From positions 186,001 to 250,000 of the forward strand of contig NZ_NOZR01000005.1 of NCBI RefSeq assembly GCF_002250655.1: a DNA stretch of 64,000 nucleotides, given 5' to 3'. Position numbers and translations under genes: made by a program. Positions 53,204 through 64,000 of the stretch are shown piece by piece; the first letter of the stretch is position 1; the number at the start of each line of letters is the position of its first letter. The notes beneath the pieces are model-generated. The model was not told where the DNA came from, searched no databases, and worked only from the letters and a program-made list of their open reading frames with translations. Origin of the DNA: Mycolicibacterium sphagni. Lineage in GTDB: Bacteria > Actinomycetota > Actinomycetes > Mycobacteriales > Mycobacteriaceae.

Positions 53204-53947
53204 ATGACCACTCCCCTGGCCGGCAAGCGCGCATTGGTCACCGGCGGCTCCCGCGGTATTGGCGCCGAGATTGTGCGCCGCCTCGTCGCCGACGGTGCCG
53301 CGGTCGCGTTCACCTATCAATCCTCGGTGCAGACTGCGCAGGCCTTGGTCGACGAACTGGTCGGCGCCGGCGGCTCGACGACCGCGATCCAGGCCGACAG
53401 CGCTGACTCCGCCGCGATCACCGCGGCAGTCGAGCACACGGTCTCGACGCTGGGCGGTCTGGACATCCTGGTCAACAACGCCGGGATCGCCATTGCCGGC
53501 ACAATAGAAGACTTTCCGCTGGAGGAGTTCGACCGGCTGATCGCAGTCAACGTGCGCGGTGTGTTCACCGCCATCCAGCGGGCGGTCCCGCACCTGGGCG
53601 CGGGCGGGCGGATCATCACCATCGGCAGCGTGAACGCCGACCGGGTCCCGATGAACGGGTTGGCGGTGTACGCGCTGACCAAGGCAGCGGTCGCCGGGCT
53701 CACCCGCGGTCTGGTTCGCGAGCTCGGGCCGCGCGGTATCACCATCAACACGATTCAGCCCGGACCGGTGGCCACCGATATGAACCCCGAGGTGGGCGGG
53801 TTCTCCGATGAAGTGCGACCTTTCATCGCCGTCGGCCGTTACGGCCAGCCCCGCGATATCGCCAGTGCGGTGGCCTACCTGGCCTCACCGGAAGCCAGCT
53901 ACGTCACCGGCGTGACCTGGAACATCGACGGCGGTTTCGTCATCTAG
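53204..53947 (+). CDS. Short-chain dehydrogenase/reductase
   Basis: 247 residues from ATG 53204, with GGAGGA upstream. Cofactor loop TGGSRGIGAEI (about 13-23), NNAG near residue 90, the catalytic Ser (IGSVNAD) and YALTKAA with Tyr and Lys near residue 153-157, and the C-terminal GVTWNIDGGFV are all typical of 3-oxoacyl-ACP reductase-like classical SDRs. The basic residue after the glycine loop favours NADP. The substrate is unknown. Lies 69 bp after the cyclase. Confidence 0.9.
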   Translation: MTTPLAGKRALVTGGSRGIGAEIVRRLVADGAAVAFTYQSSVQTAQALVDELVGAGGSTTAIQADSADSAAITAAVEHTVSTLGGLDILVNNAGIAIAGTIEDFPLEEFDRLIAVNVRGVFTAIQRAVPHLGAGGRIITIGSVNADRVPMNGLAVYALTKAAVAGLTRGLVRELGPRGITINTIQPGPVATDMNPEVGGFSDEVRPFIAVGRYGQPRDIASAVAYLASPEASYVTGVTWNIDGGFVI

Positions 53948-53998
53948 AAGCCGCCGGTTCCCGCTGGACGACTACCGCTTCACGGGCGTAGTACGGAG

Positions 53999-55207
53999 CT
54001 AGACCGAGTTCTTGAGGTCGTCGACCTTGTCCAGGCGCTCCCACGGCAGGTCGATGTCGGTGCGGCCGAAGTGGCCGTACGCGGCCGTCGGCGCGTAGAT
54101 GGGACGCAGCAGGTCGAGGTCCCGGACGATCGCGCCGGGCCGCAGGTCGAACACCGCGGTGATGGCCTTCTCGATGCGCGCCGGGTCGACGGTCTCAGAC
54201 CCGAAGGTCTCGACGAACAGGCCCACTGGGGCGGCCTTGCCGATGGCGTAGGCGACCTGCACCTCGATCCGCTCGGCCAGGCCGGCAGCGACGACGTTCT
54301 TGGCCACCCAGCGCATCGCGTACGCGGCCGAGCGGTCCACCTTTGACGGATCCTTGCCGGAGAACGCACCACCGCCGTGGCGGGCCCAGCCGCCGTAGGT
54401 GTCGACAATGATCTTGCGGCCGGTCAGGCCGGCGTCACCCATCGGGCCGCCCAGCACGAACTTGCCGGTGGGATTCACCAGCAGCCGGAAGTCCGAGGTG
54501 TCCATCGAATCGTGGTTCAGGTCGGCCAGCACGGTATTGACGACCTTCTCCCGGATGTCCGGGGTCAAGGTGCCTTCCAGATCGATGCCTGCGGCGTGCT
54601 GCGTGGAGAGCACGACGGTGTCCAGCCGTACCGGGGTGGTGCCGTCGTACTGCACGGTGACCTGGGTCTTGCCGTCTGGGCGAAGGTAGTCCAGCACGCC
54701 GGTCTTGCGCACCTCGGTCAGGCGGCGGGCCAGCCGGTGCGCCAGCGCGATCGGCAGCGGCATCAGCTCGGGGGTGTCCTTGATGGCATAGCCGAACATC
54801 AGACCCTGGTCGCCGGCGCCCTGCAGGTCCAGCGGATCGGCGCCGCCCTCGACGCGAGTCTCATGAGCGGTGTCCACACCCTGGGCGATATCGGGAGACT
54901 GGCGGCCGATGCCGATGTTGACGCCCGCGGTCTCGCCGTCGAAGCCCTTCTCCGAGGAGTCGTAGCCGATGTCCAGGATGCGCTTGCGGACGATGTCGTT
55001 GATGTCGGCGAATGCTTCCTTGGCCGACGTCGTCACCTCGCCGATGACATGCACCTGGCCGGTGGTGACGGCCGTCTCGACCGCGACACGTGACTTGGGG
55101 TCGCCGGCCAGCAGCGCATCCAGGATCGAATCGCTGATGGCGTCACAGATCTTGTCGGGATGACCCTCGGTCACCGACTCACTGGTAAACAGCCGACCTG
55201 CGCTCAC
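53999..55207 (-). CDS. metK: S-adenosylmethionine synthetase
   Basis: Makes SAM from methionine and ATP. 402 residues from GTG 55207. Signatures: [21 protein letters not shown] near the N-terminus, [12 protein letters not shown] near residue 132, and the P-loop-like [19 protein letters not shown] near residue 282-300. Shine-Dalgarno GGAAGGGATG lies upstream. Last gene of the mihF-gmk-rpoZ-coaBC-metK row, but 118 bp after coaBC with its own likely promoter. Confidence 0.97.
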   Translation of the reverse strand: MSAGRLFTSESVTEGHPDKICDAISDSILDALLAGDPKSRVAVETAVTTGQVHVIGEVTTSAKEAFADINDIVRKRILDIGYDSSEKGFDGETAGVNIGIGRQSPDIAQGVDTAHETRVEGGADPLDLQGAGDQGLMFGYAIKDTPELMPLPIALAHRLARRLTEVRKTGVLDYLRPDGKTQVTVQYDGTTPVRLDTVVLSTQHAAGIDLEGTLTPDIREKVVNTVLADLNHDSMDTSDFRLLVNPTGKFVLGGPMGDAGLTGRKIIVDTYGGWARHGGGAFSGKDPSKVDRSAAYAMRWVAKNVVAAGLAERIEVQVAYAIGKAAPVGLFVETFGSETVDPARIEKAITAVFDLRPGAIVRDLDLLRPIYAPTAAYGHFGRTDIDLPWERLDKVDDLKNSV

Positions 55208-55239
55208 GTTGTCATCCCTTCCAATACTTAGTTCTGCGA

Positions 55240-55245
55240 ATCATA
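55240..55245 (-). promoter_or_regulatory. Possible metK -10 element
   Basis: TATGAT on the metK strand, 33-38 bp upstream of the GTG start, inside the 118-bp gap after coaBC. A TTGGTC lies 14 bp further upstream, short spacing for a -35. No SAM-riboswitch-like structure is apparent. Confidence 0.45.
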
Positions 55246-55325
55246 TCCTCGCCCATACAGACCAAACCGGCACGGTACGGTCCGCGCAAGGCTTCCGCGC
55301 ACTTTTCTTCCAATTGCCAGACCGG

Positions 55326-56570
55326 TCAGGCCTCGCGCCGCAGGAGCGTGGCGATCGCGTCCACGATACGACTTGCCATCAGAGTCTTCGATCCGTGTTC
55401 CAGTGCGGTCTCGGTGCCGTCGGCGCCCAGTAACCACCCGTCGTTACTGTCCACCTCGAACGCGCGGCCCTCACCGACGGCGTTGACCACGAGCAGATCA
55501 CACCCCTTGCGGGCAAGCTTGGCTCGGGCGTGGAACAGCACGTCGCCTTCTGTGTCACCGGTCTCGGCGGCGAAGCCCACGATGGCCCGCATATTGGGCA
55601 GCTGCCCGTCGGCGCGCTGGCGCACCGCGCCGGCCAGCACATCGTCGGTGCGCACCAGCTCGATGGCGGGCGCCTCCACCACATCGGGTTTCTTCTTGAT
55701 CTTGCTGGCTTCCACGTGTGCGGGCCGGAAGTCGGCTACCGCGGCGGCCATGACCAGCACATGCGCGTCGGGTGCGTGCTTGGTGACCGCCTCCTGCAGC
55801 TGCGCCGCCGAGGTGATATTCAGGACGTGCACACCAGCGGGTTCGGCGAGCCCGGCGGTGTTGCCGGCGATCAGGGTGACGTCGGCGCCGCGCTGGGCGG
55901 CCACCCGTGCCACCGCGTAACCCTGCTTCCCGGAGCTGCGGTTGCCGATGAAGCGGACCGGGTCGATCGCCTCGCGGGTGCCACCGGCGCTCACCAGCAG
56001 CTTGACGCCATTCAGGTCGTGTGGCAGTGCATCGGAACGGGCCAGCAGCAGCTCGGCGAAGGTGGTGATTTCCTCCGGCTCGGGCAACCGTCCCGGGCCG
56101 GTGTCGGCGCCGGTGAGACGCCCGGAGGCGGGTTCGAGGACGACCACGCCCCGGTTACGCAGGGTCGCGACGTTCTCGACGGTGGCCGGGTGCCACCACA
56201 TCTCGGTGTGCATGGCCGGCGCGAACAACACCGGGCAGCGGGCCGTCAGCAGTGTCGCGGTCAGCAGGTCGTCGGCGCGGCCGGCGACGGCACGGGCCAG
56301 CAGGTCGGCGGTGGCCGGAGCGACGACGACGAGGTCGGCTTCCTGGCCGAGCCGGACGTGCGGGACTTCGTCGACGTCCTCGAATACACCGGTGCGGACC
56401 GGATGTCCCGACAGCGCCTCGAATGTGGCGGCGCCGACGAACCGCAATGCCGACTCGGTGGGCACGACGCGGACGTCATGCCCAGCCTCGCTGAGCTGGC
56501 GGACCACCGAGCACGCCTTGTATGCGGCGATGCCTCCGGCGACGCCGACGATGATCCGCTTGCGGTTCAT
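55326..56570 (-). CDS. coaBC: Bifunctional phosphopantothenoylcysteine synthetase/decarboxylase
   Basis: 414 residues from ATG 56570 (a TTG lies one codon before). CoaC half: IIVGVAGGIAAYKACSVVRQL at the N-terminus, VVAPATADLLARAVAG and APAMHTEMWWHPAT for flavin and substrate binding. CoaB half: LLVSAGGTREAIDPVRFIGNRSSGKQGYA near residue 190-218 and the lysine-rich KIKKKPD. Makes 4'-phosphopantetheine for coenzyme A. Also known as dfp. Target of interest in mycobacteria. Confidence 0.96.
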   Translation of the reverse strand: MNRKRIIVGVAGGIAAYKACSVVRQLSEAGHDVRVVPTESALRFVGAATFEALSGHPVRTGVFEDVDEVPHVRLGQEADLVVVAPATADLLARAVAGRADDLLTATLLTARCPVLFAPAMHTEMWWHPATVENVATLRNRGVVVLEPASGRLTGADTGPGRLPEPEEITTFAELLLARSDALPHDLNGVKLLVSAGGTREAIDPVRFIGNRSSGKQGYAVARVAAQRGADVTLIAGNTAGLAEPAGVHVLNITSAAQLQEAVTKHAPDAHVLVMAAAVADFRPAHVEASKIKKKPDVVEAPAIELVRTDDVLAGAVRQRADGQLPNMRAIVGFAAETGDTEGDVLFHARAKLARKGCDLLVVNAVGEGRAFEVDSNDGWLLGADGTETALEHGSKTLMASRIVDAIATLLRREA

Positions 56571-56592
56571 CAACTAGCCCGGGCTTGGTGAG

Positions 56593-56895
56593 CTACTCGC
56601 CTTCGGTGTGCTCGAGCAGGTCGCCGTGGATCTCGCGGAGCGCGATCGACAGCGGCTTCTCCTGCAGGCCAGGCTCGACCAGCGGGCCGACGTATTCGAG
56701 GATGCCGTCGCCGAGCTGGTTGTAATAGTCGTTGATCTGGCGGGCACGCTTGGCGGCGTAGATCACCAGCGCGTACTTGCTCGACACCCGGTCCAGCAGC
56801 TCGTCGATAGGCGGGTTGGTGATGCCCAAAGGCGTGTCATAGGCGGTTGCGGCACCCGGGGCCGGATCGTAGTGATCCGTGCTGGCTTGCGTCAC
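56593..56895 (-). CDS. rpoZ: RNA polymerase omega subunit
   Basis: 100 residues from GTG 56895. The omega core is visible: [29 protein letters not shown] (about 27-55) and [13 protein letters not shown] (about 77-89). Assists RNA polymerase assembly. Lies between gmk and coaBC in the conserved actinobacterial order. Confidence 0.96.
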   Translation of the reverse strand: MTQASTDHYDPAPGAATAYDTPLGITNPPIDELLDRVSSKYALVIYAAKRARQINDYYNQLGDGILEYVGPLVEPGLQEKPLSIALREIHGDLLEHTEGE

Positions 56896-56979
56896 GTAGA
56901 ACTTCTTCCTGAGCGGATGTACTGCTTCGAGTAGCAGATGCGGGTCTATATCGGGTAGCGAGTCGGGGTTGTCGACATC

Positions 56980-57603
56980 TCACGCCGGCTTTGGGGCGTT
57001 GCCCACCAGCAAGGATACCAATTCGGCACAGGCCGACTCCAATTGGCTGTTCACGACGACGACATCGAACCGGCCCTGAGCAGCCAGCTCAGCGCGGGCA
57101 GTGTCCAATCGGCGCGCCATCACCTCGGGGGTTTCGGTGCCCCGGCCGGTCAGGCGCTGTTCGAGCGCCTCCCAGCTGGGCGGCGCCAGGAACACGGTCA
57201 CAACCTCGGGCATCGCCCGTTTGACGGCTTCGGCGCCGGCCAGGTCGACCTCGATCAGGACGGGCTGCCCTGAGGCCATCGCGTCGGCCACCGGGGCGGC
57301 CAGCGTGCCGGAGCGCTGCAGTCCGTTGTGGATCTCTGCCCATTCGAGCAGGTCGCCACAGTCGATCAACTGCTGAAACTGTTCGGGTGTGACGAAGTGG
57401 TAATCGACGCCGTCCACCTCACCCGGGCGCCTGGCCCGGGTGGTTGCCGACACACTGAAATGCAGGTCGGGCACCCGCTCACGCAGGCATCCGACGATTG
57501 TCGACTTCCCTACCCCGGATGGCCCGGACAGCACCACCACTCGGCCATGGCCGCGGTGGTCGGGCGTCACGCCCGCGCTGTCCGGCCCTCCGCCGGCATT
57601 CAC
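56980..57603 (-). CDS. gmk: Guanylate kinase
   Basis: 207 residues from GTG 57603. Walker [20 protein letters not shown] (about 23-41), [22 protein letters not shown] with GMP-binding residues (about 53-74), and [18 protein letters not shown]. Phosphorylates GMP to GDP. A 20-residue Gly-rich N-terminal extension precedes the P-loop. Starts 5 bp after the mihF stop. Confidence 0.96.
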   Translation of the reverse strand: MNAGGGPDSAGVTPDHRGHGRVVVLSGPSGVGKSTIVGCLRERVPDLHFSVSATTRARRPGEVDGVDYHFVTPEQFQQLIDCGDLLEWAEIHNGLQRSGTLAAPVADAMASGQPVLIEVDLAGAEAVKRAMPEVVTVFLAPPSWEALEQRLTGRGTETPEVMARRLDTARAELAAQGRFDVVVVNSQLESACAELVSLLVGNAPKPA

Positions 57604-57608
57604 CGTCT

Positions 57609-57932
57609 CTAGTCGGCGGTGAAGTCGAACTTTTCCAGCAAGGCCTTGCGCTGCCGATCACCGAGGCCACGCAAGCGGCGCGTCGGGGCGATCTCCAGCT
57701 CGGTCATGATTTCCTGCGCCTTGACCTTGCCCACCTTGGGCAGGGCCTCCAGCAGTGCGGAAACCTTCATCTTGCCGAGAACCTCGTCGGTCTCAGCGTC
57801 CTTGAGCACCTGCTTGAGGTTGGTGCCGCCACGCTTGAGCCGATCCTTGAGCTCAGCTCGTGCACGACGCGCGGCAGCAGCCTTCTCCAACGCGGCTGCA
57901 CGCTGCTCGTCGGTCAACTGGGGAAGGGCCAC
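57609..57932 (-). CDS. mihF: Mycobacterial integration host factor
   Basis: 107 residues from GTG 57932, with GGAGGA upstream. The short mIHF form: [36 protein letters not shown] (basic helix), then the helix-two-turn-helix [21 protein letters not shown] and [16 protein letters not shown]. Nucleoid-associated protein unique to actinobacteria, unrelated to E. coli IHF, needed for phage L5 integration and global regulation. First gene of the mihF-gmk-rpoZ-coaBC row. Confidence 0.95.
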   Translation of the reverse strand: MALPQLTDEQRAAALEKAAAARRARAELKDRLKRGGTNLKQVLKDAETDEVLGKMKVSALLEALPKVGKVKAQEIMTELEIAPTRRLRGLGDRQRKALLEKFDFTAD

Positions 57933-58404
57933 GGGTTCCTCCGTCTCATCACGATCATTAATTTGCCTGGGCCGGGTACTTCAGCCAGCGACAGCGACCG
58001 TACCCACGCTCTCTGACGAAATCTAACCCCACCCCCTGATTACCGGTGCAAACCCGCAGGATAAGGGTCAAGATCACGTTGTCTGGACAGCTGTCGGGAC
58101 AACGTTCCGGCACACTGACGCAGCCGAGCAAAGCTCCAAAAAGTTGCCCAAAAAACGGGCCCCACCAGCGATGTCTTGGACAATCGCCGGGCCGCATCCC
58201 CGCCGCCGACGCACATCACGGGCCGGACGGGGGCAAATTTCAGCTTTCAGGCAGGTCGCGGCGTGTCGGGCGTGTCGAGACGAGCCTTTGCGATCACTTA
58301 CCGCACGCACAGCTGCGCGACAGATCTTGCATAGCCGAGCTATCTAACGTGGTCGATGTCGGGGTCGTGCAGTGCTGTTTTTCGAACCCTTGAAGGGACG
58401 TGTC
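57933..58404. other. Intergenic region between divergent mihF and a secreted protein gene
   Basis: 472 bp without a convincing gene; open frames here lack family features and starts. It must contain the promoters of mihF (TAATGAT just upstream of its ribosome site, near 57953) and of the gene starting at 58405. A small stem, GCCC-AAAAAAC-GGGC, occurs near 58150-58165. No RNA gene recognised. Confidence 0.5.
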
Positions 58405-58851
58405 ATGTCCATCACAAAGTCGACCCGTATCGCCGCCGTTGCGGTCGGGATCACGATCGCCGGGCTAACGGTGGGAGCGGCCCCCGCGCTCGCCGAACCT
58501 GGGCCAGGCGGTCAGTGCGGATTCCAGGGTTGCCAGGGACCCGGCCAGCGCGGCCCTGAGGGACCGGGTCAGGATCGCCGCGACCCCGGGCCGGCCGATT
58601 GGCGCGGCGGGCCTGGTGGCGGACCTAGCGGGCAGCAGTGGCGCGGCGGTGACGACCGCGGATGGCGCGGCGGTGACGACCGCGGCTGGCAGCCCGGCCC
58701 CCCGCCGCAAGATCTGGGCTGGCGCGGTATCGATCAGGGCCGCTGGGACCACCAACCGTTCAACTACGGCGGCAACTGGGTCAACCCGGTATTCGATCAG
58801 GGCAATCAGGCCTGGGGTTTCTGGCTGTTTGGCGTGTGGATCCCGCTGTAG
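58405..58851 (+). CDS. Secreted Gly/Asp/Trp-rich protein
   Basis: 148 residues from ATG 58405, with GAAGGGA upstream. Signal peptide (about 1-30) ends GAAPALAEP. The mature protein is rich in Gly, Pro, Asp, Arg and Trp, has a Cys pair (QCGFQGCQG) and a perfect tandem repeat WRGGDDRG-WRGGDDRG near residue 82-97, and ends in an aromatic stretch (NYGGNWVNPVFDQGNQAWGFWLFGVWIPL). Small exported proteins with such tails are common in mycobacteria, but I recognise no named family. Convergent with pyrF, 9 bp away. Confidence 0.8.
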   Translation: MSITKSTRIAAVAVGITIAGLTVGAAPALAEPGPGGQCGFQGCQGPGQRGPEGPGQDRRDPGPADWRGGPGGGPSGQQWRGGDDRGWRGGDDRGWQPGPPPQDLGWRGIDQGRWDHQPFNYGGNWVNPVFDQGNQAWGFWLFGVWIPL

Positions 58852-58860
58852 ATCCGGCAG

Positions 58861-59677
58861 TCAGGCGAGGTAGGCGACCGCTTCGCGTAGCTTCTCCCCT
58901 GCTCGCCGGACCGCGGCGACATCCGGTCCGGCGCGCAGGATTTCGCGCGACACCGCCGGCAAGAGCTGCCCGGGCCGAGCGCCTCCGAGGCCACCGAGCG
59001 CCTCGGGGCGTCCGCCCTGGGCACCCACGCCCGGCACCAGCACCGGCCCGCCAAGCTCGCTGAGGTCGGGCACCACGTCCAGCGTCGCGCCGATGACCAC
59101 ACCCACCGATCCCGGGTGCGGAGAAGCGGCGCGGTTGACGGCCGCGGCGTCGTCGACGATGGATTGCGCGACCGTGCGCCGGCCCGCGGTCGCCCGCTGC
59201 ACCGAGGCACCTTCGGGGTTGGATGTAGCCGCCAGCACGAACACCCCGCGCCCGTTGACGGCGGCAAGATCCAAAAGTGGCTGCAGCGAACCGAATCCGA
59301 GATACGGCGAGGCAGTGACGGCGTCGGCGGCCAGCGGCCCGGTACCGGCCCACGCCTGGGCGTAGGCGGCCATCGTCGATCCGATATCGCCGCGTTTGGC
59401 GTCGGCGAGCACCAGGACGCCGCTCGATCGAAGCGCGGCCATGGTGTTTTCCAGGACCGCGAAACCGGCTGAGCCGTAAGCCTCGAAGAACGCCACCTGT
59501 GGCTTGACGATGGCGAATCCGGCGAAGGCCTGCACGCAGATGTCGCAAAACCGGGCCAGACCCTCGGTGCTGACGGGCAGATCCCAAGCCCGCAGCAGCT
59601 CCGGGTGCGGGTCGATGCCCGGGCACAGCGGCCCGCGCTCGGCGATCGCGGCGGCCAGCCGGTCGCCGAACCCCGCC

Positions 59678-59685
<8 letters not shown>
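58861..59685 (-). CDS. pyrF: Orotidine 5'-phosphate decarboxylase (type 2)
   Basis: Last step of UMP synthesis. 274 residues from ATG 59685 ([10 protein letters not shown]). The long actinobacterial type: [12 protein letters not shown] near residue 20 and the catalytic [15 protein letters not shown] near residue 92-106 (Asp-Lys-Asp). Its start overlaps the carB end by 8 bp, so it is in the carA-carB-pyrF operon. A longer frame to 59733 lies inside carB. Confidence 0.96.
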
Positions 59686-63018
<3,333 letters not shown>

Positions 63019-63019
<1 letters not shown>

Positions 63020-64000
63020 TAGCGCTTCCCCTCGTCCATCAGGTCCACGAATTGGTCGAACAGATAGTTCGCGTCGTGTGGCCCGGCCGCGGCCTCCGGG
63101 TGGTACTGCACCGAAAAGGCCTTTCCGTTCGCAAGTTTGATGCCCTCGACCACCCCGTCGTTGGCACAGGTGTGGCTGACCAGCGCCGGGCCGAAGTCGG
63201 TGTCGAAGTGCTCACCGGCTTCGCCTTCCAGTGCGAAGCCGTGGTTCTGCGCGGTGATCGCCACCGTGCCGGTGGCGTGGTCGATGACCGGCACGTTGAT
63301 GCCGCGGTGGCCGAACACCATCTTGTAGGTGGACCGCCCCAGCGCCCGGCCCAGGATCTGGTTGCCGAAACAGATCCCGAACAAAGGGATTTCGGCGCCC
63401 AGGACCTCCCGGGTCACCCCGACGACGTGGTCGGCGGTGGCCGGGTCGCCCGGGCCGTTGGACAGGAACACTCCGTCCGGCTTCAGCTCCGCGATCTGGG
63501 AGAAGGTGGCCGACGAGGACAACACATGGGTCCGGATGCCGCGCTTGGCGAAGTTGCGCGGGGTGTTGGTCTTGATGCCGAGGTCGAGCGCGACGACGGT
63601 GAGTCGATGCGCCCCTTCGGGTTCCACGATGTAGGCCTGGGGGGTGCTGACCTGCCCGGCCAGATCGGCCCCGAGCATCGCGGGCTGGTTGCGCACCCGG
63701 CTCAGCATCTCCTCGGCGCCGGCCAGGGCGGGGCCGGAGAACACCCCGGCCTTCATCGAGCCGCCGGAGCGCAGATGGCGCACCACCGCGCGGGTGTCCA
63801 CGCCGGCGATGCCGACGATCTGCTGGCGTTTGAGTTCGTCCTCGAGGGTTCCGGTGGCCCGCCAGTTCGAGGGGCGCGGCGACGGGTCGCGCACGACGTA
63901 GCCCGCCACCCAGATCTTGTCTCCGCGGCTCTCGCTGTCCTCCTGGTTCCAGCCGGTGTTGCCGATCTGCGGGGCGGTTGCCACCACGATCTGGCGGTGA
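63019..64000 (-). CDS. carA: Carbamoyl-phosphate synthase, small subunit (5' end outside window)
   Basis: The glutaminase subunit that feeds ammonia to CarB. The frame is open to the right edge of the window (residues [18 protein letters not shown] at the edge), so roughly the first 50-60 residues are missing. The class I amidotransferase triad is visible: [16 protein letters not shown] with the nucleophile Cys, and [14 protein letters not shown] with His and Glu. TAA overlaps the carB ATG by one base. Confidence 0.97.

Overview
The window looks like a chromosomal segment of a mycobacterium, probably a fast-growing or environmental species (Mycolicibacterium-like). The evidence is very high GC with strong GC3 codon bias, frequent GTG starts, many 4-bp stop/start overlaps, and gene neighbourhoods that match the M. 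tuberculosis Rv1383-Rv1447 interval as I remember it, interrupted by accessory genes. I recognise no tRNA, rRNA, CRISPR array, transposase or phage gene. Species assignment is not possible from sequence alone.

Layout. 1-3.5 kb: the tail of the oxidative pentose phosphate operon (zwf-opcA-pgl) plus small proteins. 3.5-6.3 kb: ppc, the anaplerotic PEP carboxylase. 6.5-9.6 kb: an amidohydrolase, a MarR regulator and a divergent oxidoreductase with tandem putative operators. 9.6-13 kb: the glycolytic operon gap-pgk-tpiA, then secG. 13-14.6 kb: a solute-binding-like protein and a MOSC protein. 14.5-19.5 kb: the tightly overlapping uvrC-rapZ-yvcK-whiA operon. 19.5-22.2 kb: an acetyltransferase and ribBA-ribH-PH-domain protein. 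22.5-37.8 kb: an accessory block between ribBA and riboflavin synthase, holding an MgtE-type transporter and four tandem paralogues of large secreted repeat proteins plus a decayed fragment of a fifth. 38-44.6 kb: riboflavin synthase, lprG-P55 (lipoprotein and efflux pair), a decarboxylase of the LysA fold, a PfpI-like protein, ribD and rpe. 44.6-49.3 kb: rsmB, fmt, priA. 49.3-54 kb: a YhhN-family membrane protein, a LipH-like esterase, a hemophore-like secreted protein, a membrane class III adenylate cyclase and an SDR. 54-58 kb: mihF-gmk-rpoZ-coaBC-metK. 58.4-64 kb: a small secreted Gly/Asp-rich protein, then pyrF-carB-carA of pyrimidine synthesis; carA runs off the end.

The most unusual content is the four-gene secreted repeat family on the minus strand (23,890-37,249). 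All four share a globular N-terminal domain that I cannot assign. Three of them share an almost identical, very basic, extended signal region. After the N-domain they carry 1, 3, 2 and 0 copies (in coordinate order) of a roughly 310-residue three-part module built of cadherin/VCBS-like calcium-binding repeats. The three with modules end in a common C-terminal domain closing in KSW. A shared 12-bp motif lies upstream of all four. This looks like a modular surface-protein locus that varies by gain and loss of modules, with gene conversion and decay visible in the sequence.
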